A stretch of 64,000 bases of DNA from Hydractinia symbiolongicarpus (Eukaryota; Cnidaria; Hydrozoa; Anthoathecata; Hydractiniidae): positions 6,202,001 through 6,266,000 of the forward strand of contig NC_079879.1 in the NCBI RefSeq assembly GCF_029227915.1, written 5' to 3'. The notes below the pieces were generated by a model. It did not search any database. It had not been told where the DNA came from and was given only the letters and a program-made list of their open reading frames with translations. The position numbers and the translations under genes were made by a program. The stretch's first letter is position 1, and each line of letters starts with the position of its first letter. Shown here in pieces: positions 49,407 through 58,695 of this stretch.

Positions 49407-49586
49407 ATGGAATATCAGCAACTTACTCAAAAACAAATCCAAGTTCTCCTGACGCAATTACAACCAAATAATTCGCAACAACAAAGTACGCGAAGTATAC
49501 AAGAGGAAGTTCTTGAAAGTTCTGAGGAATTTGAAAGTTGTAAGAACAAGGTGGTGTTGTGGATGAAAAAAAAACAGGCTTTTTAA
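49407..49586 (+). CDS. Short ORF at the left of the Harbinger element
   Basis: 59 codons, Gln- and Glu-rich (MEYQQLTQKQIQVLLTQLQ, then a run of EE and KKK). It is placed where Harbinger elements carry their second, Myb/trihelix-like gene. Its stop codon TAA overlaps the TTAA target of the nested element. A run of nine A residues shortly before may have shifted the frame. No Myb domain remains. Confidence 0.3.
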   Translation: MEYQQLTQKQIQVLLTQLQPNNSQQQSTRSIQEEVLESSEEFESCKNKVVLWMKKKQAF

Positions 49587-50212
49587 AGGTACTGTCCGAT
49601 TAAAAATCAACTAAAATTTTGACAAAAAATTCTTATTTGGAACTAATTTCTATAAAATAATTAAATAATTATTTGTTTTCTTTCCTAACACCAACTGAAC
49701 AACAACTCATTCTTGTTTACAAAAAAGCATGCGGTCTCTCGCTTCGATTGTTTATATGGATGGCGGATGATAGGCACTAAAGCGAGGCTGAAATAATATG
49801 TCGCGTGTGACGTATTTACCTGGAGCGCGCCGAACTGACAAAAATAGATAAAATGTGGGCCAGGGCTGATATTTTATTATATGTTTAAAAATTTTGGTAA
49901 TTTTACCCCCTGAATTGTGAAAGACCGCTTTTAATGAATTATTCATATGGAATTAAAAAATCGAAGGCGAGAGATGTGTCTAGACCTTAAGGTAAACACA
50001 CACTGTGCTAATTCTGTACGAACCTAAGTAAGAAGCTTTCGCTAATAAAACTTGAAGTTCAATATGACTTTAGCCTTAGGGTTGCATAGTTGTTTCAGCT
50101 ACTCTAAAGACAACCAATCAATAATTAAAAATTAGTTTCCTCTTCACTAGATGTCCCGCCACAGAGAGATTAGACTCAGATCGCACATTCAGTAAGGTTG
50201 AGAGGCAGAATA

Positions 50213-50373
50213 ATGTCGTGGTGCGTTGTTGTGAATTGCACTAACAACAGTCGAAAAAAACAGGATAAAATTTTTTTTTCGCTGCTCAAGGTCCAAAAAA
50301 AAATCTTCCGTATAAGGAAAAACCAAAAGTCAGAGAAATATCTGAAAGGAGGAAAGAAAAGGATGTTAAGGAG
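50213..50373 (+). pseudogene. THAP-domain exon, frameshifted
   Basis: ATG then SWCVVVNCTNNS gives the first two Cys of a THAP C2CH zinc finger. After homopolymer runs (9 T, 9 A) the plausible frame shifts to KKNLPYKEKPKVREISERRK, which ends at a GTGAGT donor (50374). The remaining Cys-x2-His half would lie on a later exon and is not found. Part of the Kolobok-like element. Confidence 0.45.
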
Positions 50374-50607
50374 GTGAGTGGGGGCTGGTAACTAGGTGGT
50401 CGTTCGAAACTCTCTGTCATGGAGTGCCACCAAAGATGTTCACAGCGTACTCTTCAATAAAACCACCGCTCGGAATTCTTCGTGTTCCGTAATACATTTT
50501 TTATCTGAAAAATATTACAATATTACTCAATCACACTCGCATCTAAGAATTACTCATGAAGGAGTAGAAACTTTTATACCATGTAATTGAAAATATTTAA
50601 TAGAGTC

Positions 50608-51616
50608 CAGTCTTTTTCAGGAGAGGCGTGCGATCGCACGCGCACGCCTTGGCACACGCCTAAATCGTTTCAGGCGTGTGATTAATCGCACGCCTGAAAA
50701 ATAAATATTGAGTTTTCAAAATCAACCTATAAAATCCATTTTGTAGCGTGCGATGGCAGCCCTCGAAATAATTTTTGGACAGTCGTCAGACAAAACGTCC
50801 GATAGATTTCCGTATTGGTCGGACATCCACGATCAAGCCTATTCATAGCCAACCTGACCATCCTAGCTAATTCACCGACTCCTGACTTAGTTAAAAGAAC
50901 TACGTAGACATAAATCTCTTTTGCCTGGCCCCTTCGTCGTTGGTAACCAGGTCTTACACAAGAAATCCAGCCATGCGGTTCTTAACTAATGCGGGGGTGA
51001 ACGCCGACGGAGCACGGATGAAGCAAGTCTGCAAAACTGCACTTACAGGCGGAATAGACATTTTATCATGGATTTAATTGTAGATAATTTCTTCATTTGA
51101 CAAAATAATTGGAAACCATAGCAGGTCCGAATTTAATGGATTTTTTCTTTATGCCTGTAAAACCGAAACCCACGGGCGGTATAAATTTTTTCTGTAAAAA
51201 TTTTGTTAAAGTGTAGCTGAACTTTTTGAATGAATTTTGAAGTTTTATTTAAGCCACGTGGATAAAGATTTTTTTTAATTTGAAAACAAAGCGTATTTTT
51301 GCCTATTTGCTTGTGAAAAATAAACAATAAATATAAAATTGACAGTATAGTCATGCATACTATTTCGGACATGTAGAAAAAGAAGTTAAGATTGAGAGAG
51401 TCGCTATACCAGTAGACGCTCGATCATCGTGTTTGGGGTTCACGATTTAAAACGTCCCCCACTTTTCTACCGCAAATTGAATGCGCAACAAAAATAACCT
51501 CGGAGCCCGTATCGCAGGCGTAACAGTCTTTGCACGTGCGTTTTACATCGCACGCGTTACTTGATTTACACGTGCGAATCATCGCACACCTACTCAAATA
51601 TTCCTGAAAAAGACTG
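50608..51616. mobile_element. Innermost DNA element, 1,009 bp, GCGTGCGAT subterminal repeats
   Basis: The left end CAGTCTTTTTCAGGA and the inverted right end are exact over 15 bp. AGAGTC flanks both sides (50602-50607 and 51617-51622), a likely 6-bp target duplication. Within 100 bp of each end GCGTGCGAT/ATCGCACGC motifs recur, including a 16-bp perfect palindrome (GCGTGCGATCGCACGC) near 50626. No transposase is encoded. The superfamily is unassigned. Confidence 0.75.
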
Positions 51617-51645
51617 AGAGTCTGTCTCGTGACAGCAAAAACATT

Positions 51646-51816
51646 CTACACTTCAGAGGGCATCCTCTCACATTTAGGAGTAGGAGCAACAAGGTTTCCA
51701 ATGTTATGTTCGTCTACGTCTTGAAAAGTCGGAACTAGCTCATCATTCGCTGTTCTTTCCGGCTCGAATTGAAATCCTAGAACCTGCGAATTATTTTCAT
51801 TCATTGCTATCTTCAT
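51646..51816 (-). pseudogene. Short ORF of the Kolobok-like element
   Basis: 56 codons, acidic, starting MKIAMNENNSQVLGFQFEPE. The phrase GFQFEPER is reminiscent of the N-terminus of the P2X7-like cysteine-rich proteins found in transposons of aquatic animals. The rest, including any cysteine cluster, is absent. The stop lies 30 bp from the innermost element, which may have cut the gene. Confidence 0.3.
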
Positions 51817-52341
51817 GAAGAACTTTTTTAAACAAAGGAAAAAAATTATAAATAAACATTTAGTCGTTCGATGCGCAAGTCGGGGGGGGGGGGGGGGTTA
51901 GCCTAATAAGAAGCCAGGTAACTATGTCACAAGCAAAAATGTGCTGAATAATGAATTGACCCACTCCTTTTGCCGCGTTCGAAAGTTCGTGAAGATGGTA
52001 GGCTATTGCAGCAAGATCAAAACAAACAAACGATGGTGCTAAGTATTGGATAAATCTTTGTTGTTTAAGAGTGCAATCTTCGTTATTTTTGATACTTAAT
52101 AAAACAAAAGAAAAGATATTGTTTTTTAATCGGACAGTACCTTTAAAGTTGAAATTCAGCAACTACTTTATAAAATATGAGTTTGAAGAATAGTTTGTTT
52201 GTTATTCATATCTATATTCAAGTACTTACACATAAAATGAACTACATAGTGAAAAACAATAGATGTCTATTAGCAATAAAAAAAAACCTTTTATTTTTAC
52301 ATTTGTTATTTGATTGATATTTTTGCCTGTAAAGAGGCATG

Positions 52342-53080
52342 TTATTTCAAAGCTTTTTCAAACATTGTAGTTTTCTTTGATGTACCTTTTAACGATCTTG
52401 GATTCAGAATATTAAGTTTCTGCTCTTCTAGTGCACGACCAACATGACAAGCCGTAAATACGCCACCATCGCTTTGTCTTCCAGCGTCGCCGATGTCAAC
52501 AAGAATGAATTCATAATTCGAGTTAACTACACCCATAAGTACAATACTATGAGTCTTTTTGTAATTATAGTAGTACGATCCTGAACGTGCGGGAGCTTGC
52601 ATGACAACATGCTTTCCGTCGATGGCTCCAAGGCAATTTCCAAAATTCCACTTGGATTCAAACTGATCAGCTATTTCAACCCATTCTTCTTCGGTTTTCG
52701 GGTCCTTAAGAAACAAACTGATGTTTTTCCCATTCTATAACTATCAGCTATGGTGCTTTGGGCATCTCCGGTAACTAAGTAGCGTAAGGTAACAGATAAT
52801 CTCTCACTTGGAGTTATTGCTTCCCGTCTCATTCAGGATTTCATTATAACAGGTGAAGTTCTTCTAATTTGGTGGGTGTCATTCTAAATTGACGAAAGAA
52901 GAATTCTCTATCAAATAGTTGCATGTCATTTACAAGCAGGTGGTATTCTCCTTTCCTTTTCCTCTCCAAATGAATCTTGCGCACCCAAAATCGTCTAGCT
53001 TTCTTCTTCTTAGCATATTTTCGTATGAATCGTCTTCTCAAAAGAATTATAATTTGCCTTCCAGTTAAAGCCATCTGCAT
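52342..53080 (-). pseudogene. Harbinger (HARBI1-like) DDE transposase, broken
   Basis: Three blocks follow in order. 53080-52844 has RRFWVRKIHLERKRKG and FFRQFRMTPTKLEELHLL. A shifted frame (about 52835-52720) has REAITPSERLSVTLRYLVTG. 52716-52342 has NCLGAIDGKHVVMQAP with the first catalytic Asp, YYNYKKTHSIVLMGV, and DIGDAGRQSDGGVF with the second Asp. A stop, a small deletion and a premature end (the third acidic region is missing) inactivate it. It would cut and paste Harbinger DNA at TAA/TTA sites if intact. Confidence 0.85.
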
Positions 53081-53317
53081 TCATATCTTAAAAAAATACT
53101 TCATCGCGTGTTTGACATGCTTGTTCCGATATTCAGCCATTTTTGTTTATGTTTGTTGTCAAGTGGAAACTGCATTCGCTTGGTCGCGCTATTCGCGCGA
53201 CTCATTTGCGTTATCAAAGCGAATGAGTGGAAACCGGCCTTAAGAAGTTCTTGTAGTGCTTTAAAACTAAAAAAGAAAAGTGTTCTAATTTGAGAAGACA
53301 TTGCAGGGTCAAATCGA

Positions 53318-53578
53318 ATGTTTTTGTTTGCGTGGTTGCAAGAAGATCACAAGCATTTGACTTTTGAATGTTTTTCTTTGCAAGATAGATGGCAAGAAGA
53401 TATTCTGTTACCAATTCTCAAGAAGATGACAGCTCAAACATTATTGCGAAAATACTTGAAAAGACCAGCAATGACTTCTGAAAAAGACAAAAAGAAAGTA
53501 CAATCCTCAATTGCAAAGTTTTTTAAACCGGAGAAAAAAACACGACAGTGTCATGAATGTGGATGTTGTGTGCCTTGA
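53318..53578 (+). CDS. Unrecognised ORF next to the Harbinger insertion
   Basis: 86 codons from an ATG. The C-terminal part is basic with a Cys-rich end (IAKFFKPEKKTRQCHECGC). The CHECGC run could be half a zinc ribbon. I do not recognise the family. It may be an N-terminal part of the pogo gene that follows, or a host exon. Confidence 0.3.
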   Translation: MFLFAWLQEDHKHLTFECFSLQDRWQEDILLPILKKMTAQTLLRKYLKRPAMTSEKDKKKVQSSIAKFFKPEKKTRQCHECGCCVP

Positions 53579-54596
53579 AGGTAAGATTGTAATCTCAAAA
53601 CTCCCGAAGCAAGTGTCCGAATAATATAGTGTGTCCCATGTTCTATGCTATAATAGAGAAATTTCTTTCCCCGTTTTATTCCTTTTGTGTCTCATTAATA
53701 AGTCGACTCAACCATCAAAGAAAAAACCTGTTGGGAGATCTTTTAAGGATGAAAAAGTGTCAGGATTTTGGAAAGAGATCGACCTTTACCAACGGTACGA
53801 AACCAATGTCGAAAAATATTATCTTGTACCATCTGGTGGCAATCTCCGTTCACCAGGCAAGACTCGAAAGCGTTTCACTAACCAAAAGAAGCTTGAGATC
53901 CGGTTACACTATATAAATAGTGGAAATTATCACGACATTGCAAGAGCCTTCGATCTGAATGAATCAACAATTCGAAGAATCGTTAATGCCAAGCCATTAC
54001 AAGGCAGAGTTACCAAGTCGAAAAAGACATATCATCCAGATGCAGGGGGAAAAACAAGTTACCCACCTGAAGTAGAGGAGGAGCTTGTTAAATTGGTGCT
54101 TTTCCTAAGAGGCCAAAACGTCCCAGTGTCTACCTTGACTTGAAAGAAAAAGAAATTTAATTGATATTACTGCATAATTCAGAATTTAAGGTGAGTAACG
54201 GTTGAATGAGTAAATTTCTTTCCCGCAACAGATTCACAATCGCACATCCGTGAGTCAAAAGCTTCCTGTGCAGCTGGGGAGACTTTTGACGAGGTTTTGT
54301 GCCGACGCAGCAAAGTTCATGAGGGTAAGAAAATATCCGCTATCTTTTGTCGGAAACATGGATAAAACACCAGCGTTTTTTGATATGGTGCCTTCAAAAT
54401 GTATTTTTTAAAAGGGGTCAAGGAGTGTGTTGTTTTATCAACTACCAAAGATGGAAAAATGCTCCCTCCAACGATTATTTTTAAGGGAAAAACTGATGAA
54501 ACTATTAGAGATATCACCATATCTTTGGGTTGATGAAATTTGGCTGAAACACGTGCGTACTGAATCTAAAATGCTGGGTATCGAGAATTCGTTGTT

Positions 54597-55320
54597 AACC
54601 CTATTCTGTCCGGGGTGGGGCGGATTCCCCCCCCCCTTTGACTCCTTATTGCTATGTTATATGGCTATAAAACTTACTGAGTTTCAATATATAACTCTTA
54701 GACAACTGCATGTCAAATTTTTAGGTCCCATACATTTCAGAAGGCCAACCATTACTCGAAACTACCCCTAAAAATCTCTATGAAATCCTCCTATGATGGA
54801 GAAAATTTAATAACTCCTGTTAGGATTATCTTTAGAACTTGAAACTTACAACACAACTTTGTTTTATTAAGAAAAATCATTTTGAATAATTTGGACATGT
54901 GAATAATTCAATTTCCCGATTTTGTCCGATTTTACCCGAAAATCGGAAAAAACTGGATTTTCGGGCAATTTTTGGCACTTTTTTAAACGATCCACGTAAA
55001 AATCGGAAAATATGTTAGGTGAATTTTATTTAGCTTTTAGAAACTTCAAACAGAATGCAAAAATTCGTTCTGGAACAAAAGTAATTAAATTTTAAGCAGA
55101 TAGTGGCATTTTTAACAAATTTCAAGCTTCTGATGACGTCACAGAAAATGTGCTGAAGCAAGAAAAAAATTATTGCTGCCATTTTGTTCTTTTTATGACG
55201 TACTATAAGTGTGCAAAGTTTGATTCAATTTGAACAACCCTATTAAAATTGTTGAGGGGGCGGATTCCTCCCCCCTCCCCGGTCATAGTATGTTCGAAAA
55301 ACCCCAGACTGAATAGGGTT
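54597..55320. mobile_element. AACCC-terminus DNA element, complete copy (724 bp)
   Basis: Ends are AACCCTATTCTGTCCGGGG and the inverted AACCCTATTCAGTCTGGGG. It lies inside the pogo reading frame: codons for NSLL precede it and FDAFAAHL follows, so it came after the pogo gene. It contains C/G tracts near both ends and TGACGTCA motifs. Other copies are at 8.7, 9.9 and 33.8 kb. Confidence 0.85.
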
Positions 55321-55460
55321 TCGATGCGTTTGCAGCTCACCTTACCGAATCCGTAAAGAATCAGCTCTTAAAGAAAAGATTGCGATACACCGTCTATACC
55401 AGCTGGTTTTACGTCCAAATGTCAACCAATGGATGTTTGTTTAAGCAGGCCCTTCAAAGC

Positions 55461-55877
55461 CTTCCTGGCAATATTCGTTCCGTTGTCAACCATAAAGAAT
55501 TTATCATAAAAGTCAAATTATTTTTACACGATAGTGCTTTGTGCAAACTTTTATCCAAATAATGTGAATAACTCTATGCATGTAGGCTACCTATTTCCCC
55601 CCATCTTTTCATTATAGTTCTACCTTTTTTGTGTGTCCTTACATCGGTGCCATCAATTTATTTATTTTTAATTAGTCTCTTCTTTTTTTTTTTTCTTCTT
55701 CAATGTGTCTACTTACTCTACCGGCACCATTTCGTACTCTGTGAGCCCATTTATTTCATTATGCACTTAGATTCAATATATTTTTTTACTGATCTTATAG
55801 ATTTTATAGATTTTTATAGTTTTTATTTTTTTGTAGGCAGAAGAACCATTTGTAAATTATGGATGCCAAATATATGT

Positions 55878-55908
<31 letters not shown>
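55461..55908 (+). mobile_element. 5'-truncated LINE, 448 bp, with CAAAGC duplication
   Basis: It begins in the RT tail (LPGNIRSVVNHKEF, then KVKLFLHDSALCKL and stop at 55560-55562), then has a T-rich 3' UTR and an (AAT)n tail ending at 55908. CAAAGC occurs at 55455-55460 and 55909-55914. The pogo frame reads PFKA before and FKAVLKKC after, so this is a precise target-primed insertion into the pogo gene. Confidence 0.85.
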
Positions 55909-55912
<4 letters not shown>

Positions 55913-56220
55913 GCTGTATTGAAAAAGTGCTAGGTGATTATTTCGGCTGTTATCGCGAAACTTCTTAGTTCAAAAGAAGATCCAAATTTCAAAATCCTAA
56001 CTCCCACACGACAACAAATGGTCGATTAGATTAAAGGGCATATGAGAGTTTTTCTTCCAAAGTCACCATGGTTCGAAAATCGTTTGAGGTGTGCAGGATC
56101 ACAACTTCAGATCCTCAAAAAGTCAGAAATAATGATTTCTATTAGAAATGCATGGTAATTGCATTGGTAAATTTAGAGGAAAAATCGGGAGATGACGAAG
56201 ATCCGTTTGATTTTAATTAA

Positions 56221-56745
56221 GTTTGTGAATTTTGTGTGTCGTTTGAAGAAAAAAAAGTATGTAAAAAAAAAAATGTTTTCTTGCTTGTCTAAGTTTCCAT
56301 GTGCAAGACTTACCTACGCGTAATAATTAGAGGAAAATTAATTATTTGGAATTCTTGCTACGCGTTAATACTTTAAATAAAATTAATTACGATTTTTCGC
56401 CAAAATTAAGCAACGCGTTAAATTAGAGTGCGCGTCTAATTGGAGGAAAGACCGTACCCGACTTGCTGACTATAAAAGTTCCCATGCTTTTTATTTAGAC
56501 ATCTGCGCCAGATATCAACCCTGCTCTCTTGTTAAACGCTGAACAGGAAGAAATATACTTAAAAATAAACCGGTCAGAGTGTGATCTCATGACTTTTCAC
56601 ACTCAGTGTCGAAATAATTCCGTGCTCTTCGTCATAACGTGTTAAACAAATTTAGGGCACGGTTGACTGCAATGATTTCTGTTTGTTCTCCTTCATTTAC
56701 ATCTTTCTATACTGGTATTTTTTCGGAATGCTGGTTCTGTCTCTT
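56221..56745. other. 3' flank of the pogo element
   Basis: AT-rich. Three ACGCGTTAA/ACGCGTAATA motifs (56315-56425) and GCGCGTCTAATTGGAGG (about 56431) suggest the 3' terminal region of the pogo element. The matching left end was not found. Confidence 0.35.
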
Positions 56746-56885
56746 CGCTGCTGGTTCTCTGGTCGCTATGTATGGACTGCTCTTTCGCTGCTAGTTTTGT
56801 AGTCGTATCGACTGCTCCTTCGCTGCAGGTTCCCTGATTGTTATGTATCGACTGCTCTTTCGCTGCTGGTTCTCTGGTCGTTCTG
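56746..56885. repeat. 40-bp minisatellite, about four units
   Basis: Units start at 56746, 56786, 56821 and 56861. The core is CGCTGCTGGTTCTCTGGTCG followed by TATCGACTGCTCTTT. The second unit is about 5 bp short. Confidence 0.75.
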
Positions 56886-57730
56886 TGAGGACCGAGGGTT
56901 ACCTATTTTAGTCCTTATGATCATGAAATCAATACACGTACTTTTGTTATAAGATACCTAGTTTAAAAAACTAAGACTTTGCCAGAAATTAAGAACATTA
57001 AGAACATAATTAGCTTGAATTATGTTAGTGTAAAATTGCTAGGGAACAGAATGATAATATCTGGAAAATATATGATTCTTGTTTTTTCTAGTGATGAGTG
57101 GTTTTGCAATGAAACTTAAAAAAACTGTGTCAAAAAAAAGTTTTTTTCTAACATAAATTGCTCCCCCACGATTAAGGTCAGACTGAATGGTCTTCCGTTT
57201 CTTGCTTGAGCAAAAGTGTAATAACAGCCGAGCACAGAAGTAGCAGCACTAAGAGCAGTTGCACCTTTTGTAATTCGACACTACACTCGGCTTTTGCCGA
57301 CGTAATGGCCGACTTATTTAAATCATATAACCTCGCGTCGGCAATCACACACGCGAAAAAAATATAACCATTTTTTCTACGTTGAATTTGAGATTTATTT
57401 ATGCATTTAACTATGATTTTATTGCTTATTATTTATAATTTTTATTTATTATAAATATAACACTTTTTTCCAGTGAGAAAATGTTTTTAATTCGGGGGTT
57501 CGCTATAACATAGCAAGAAGTGCACTTTATACGTAAACTATCTCGCACGTTGCAATAAGAGTAAACATATTTCTAACATTTAAAAATTACCTCAGTCTTT
57601 TTTAGTTCAAAATTAAAATTAACTTCACCGGGTGCGCTATTTGTGCACCATTTATAAACGTTTTCATTCCCTATTTAATAATTCTATTTATTTCTATTTA
57701 TACCTAACAATAATCCTATTCGTACTGTTT
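56886..57730. other. Intergenic stretch
   Basis: No recognised exon. It includes the 3' flank of the candidate peptide precursor, with an AATAAA on the - strand (TTTATT at 57687-57692). Confidence 0.35.
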
Positions 57731-58123
57731 CTATTTTTTTTGAGTGTCTCCGAAAGCAAATACATTCTGTCGCCCCATCATTTTGGCGTCTTTAATAGGA
57801 AAACTGGAAAATCGGCTAAAAACATTCTGGCGCCCCATCGTTTTGGCGTCTCCAATAGAAAAACTGGAAAATCTGCTAAAAACATTCTGGCGCCCCATCG
57901 TTTTGGCGTCTTCAATAGGAAAACTGGAAAATTGGCTAAAAACATTCTGGCGCCCCATCATTTTGGCGTCTCCAATAGGCACACTGAAAAATCGACTAAA
58001 GACGTCATATTTGCTTCCGGTATATTCATCATATTCATATTCGTCTTCCTCAACATCATTACCAGTTGATGCATGCTCAAACGCGAGCAGGAATGCAATG
58101 GGTATTATTTTGAAAAATTGCAT
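57731..58123 (-). CDS. Candidate amidated-neuropeptide precursor, 130 residues
   Basis: One uninterrupted ATG-to-TAG frame. Residues 1-20 form a signal peptide (hydrophobic core IIPIAFLLAF, likely cleavage after EHAS or STG). Residues 21-37 are an acidic spacer (VEEDEYEYDEY). Then come four 20-residue repeats, each ending in Gly-Arg: one starts YDVFSRFF, three start QNVFS(R/Q)FSSF, and all end DAK(M/T)MGR, followed by a final QNVFAFGDTQKK. Gly-Arg is the standard amidation and cleavage site in cnidarian precursors, and an N-terminal Gln can cyclise to pyroGlu. The predicted product is an 18- or 19-residue peptide with a C-terminal (M/T)M-amide. No dibasic sites separate the units, but cnidarian precursors often use single Arg. 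A TATA-like TATTTAAG lies about 90 bp upstream and an AATAAA about 40 bp downstream. Alternatively it is a secreted repeat protein. Confidence 0.55.
   Translation of the reverse strand: MQFFKIIPIAFLLAFEHASTGNDVEEDEYEYDEYTGSKYDVFSRFFSVPIGDAKMMGRQNVFSQFSSFPIEDAKTMGRQNVFSRFSSFSIGDAKTMGRQNVFSRFSSFPIKDAKMMGRQNVFAFGDTQKK
57763..58002. repeat. 60-bp tandem repeat, four units
   Basis: Units start at 57763, 57823, 57883 and 57943, with a few differences each. Since 60 is a multiple of three, every frame without a stop in one unit stays open across the array. This explains the long overlapping open frames on both strands. Confidence 0.95.
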
Positions 58124-58212
58124 TGTGACTGTTATCTCGAAATCACCCTTTCAACTTAGATATAGATTTAGTGTGCAAGTAACAGTTCAGTTGAGCAGAT
58201 AGTTAACGCTTA

Positions 58213-58220
58213 AATAATTA
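58213..58220 (-). promoter_or_regulatory. TATA-like box upstream of the peptide precursor
   Basis: CTTAAATA on the + strand reads TATTTAAG on the - strand, about 90 bp before the ATG at 58123. Weak evidence on its own. Confidence 0.25.
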
Positions 58221-58695
58221 CCCCGGGGACATAATTATCATTCAAGATATAATAATAATGTAGATATATGTAATAGTTACATGTATAATACTTTTTAGGA
58301 TCTTTTTTTGCACGAAATCTTTTAAAAATTTAATAGACCGTGACCACCAACGTCATCCTCAGGCCTTTTTTCTCTTTTCTGAAAATGTTTGACGACCAGA
58401 AGAATTAGTCATAGCACATAGATCATCACTGCAATTTGATTGGCTATAAAAAAATAGCACTGTCGTTCGGCCGTCGCAATATTCCCTTCGAATTATACCG
58501 TGAGGACACAAACTGAAAATTAAATCAACCAGCAATTAGAGCAACCAAACACAAAGTGAAAGCATCGAAAATAGCTGAAAATAGTTGAAAAGCCACATAA
58601 ATACATTTAGAAACTAAAATGTACAGAAGATAGCTAAAATATGTAGCTAGCTAAGCTAAATTAAGATGCTGTTCAAGCTGGCTAGGTTGATCAGG

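Larger units (their letters stand above)
49587..52142. mobile_element. Nested Kolobok-like element with TTAA duplication, 2,556 bp
   Basis: TTAA lies at 49583-49586 and 52143-52146. Termini are AGGTACTGTCCGATTAAAAA (left) and the inverted copy (right). A THAP-type exon near its left side and a TTAA target fit the Kolobok superfamily, whose transposases carry THAP domains. PiggyBac is the other TTAA class but is not known for THAP domains. The interior is interrupted by a further element (50608-51616). No complete transposase is left. Confidence 0.7.
49161..53240. mobile_element. Complete PIF/Harbinger element, 4,080 bp
   Basis: Terminal inverted repeats start AGGCCGGTTTCCACT at 49161 and end in the exact complement at 53240. 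TAA duplications lie at 49158-49160 and 53241-53243, the Harbinger target. The inner parts of the repeats share ATTCGCTTT and GTCGCGCGACT. It carries a broken transposase (- strand, 52342-53080) and a short + strand ORF (49407-49586). About 2.6 kb of its length is a younger insertion (49587-52142). Confidence 0.92.
53631..56220 (+). pseudogene. pogo-type (CENP-B/DDE_1) transposase split by two insertions
   Basis: The helix-turn-helix part is at 53860-54143 (RFTNQKKLEIRLHYINSG, then RAFDLNESTIRRIV). The first catalytic Asp is in FVGNMDKTPAFFDMVP (about 54335-54385). Then come KMLPPTIIFKGK (54470) and, beyond an inserted element, FDAFAAHLTESVKNQLL with the second Asp (about 55320-55370). IPAGFTSKCQPMDVCL (55397-55445) is the expected later motif. 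Past a LINE insertion FKAVLKKC, LTPTRQQMVD and finally GDDEDPFDFN (stop 56220) give the normal C-terminus. Stops and frameshifts occur throughout, so it is dead. Order and motifs make the family certain. Confidence 0.85.

Noticed and set aside
51879-51898. G tract here, and C tracts near 9882, 36540, 54630 and 60752, as G-quadruplex regulators
   Set aside because: Simple homopolymers of 14-20 bases, some inside AACCC elements. They are as likely slippage or assembly artefacts as functional sites.
53318-53578. CHECGC motif as a zinc-finger gene
   Set aside because: Only half a zinc-binding site is present and no partner cysteines follow before the stop, so no function was assigned.
55629-55922. 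Hydrophobic 97-codon frame
   Set aside because: It is the translation of the T-rich LINE 3' UTR and its (AAT)n tail.
57632-58069. + strand open frame of 145 codons over the 60-bp array
   Set aside because: It is open because the 60-bp unit lacks stops in this frame too. Its hydrophobic N-terminus is longer than a normal signal peptide and has no convincing cleavage site. The - strand frame fits a known precursor layout better.
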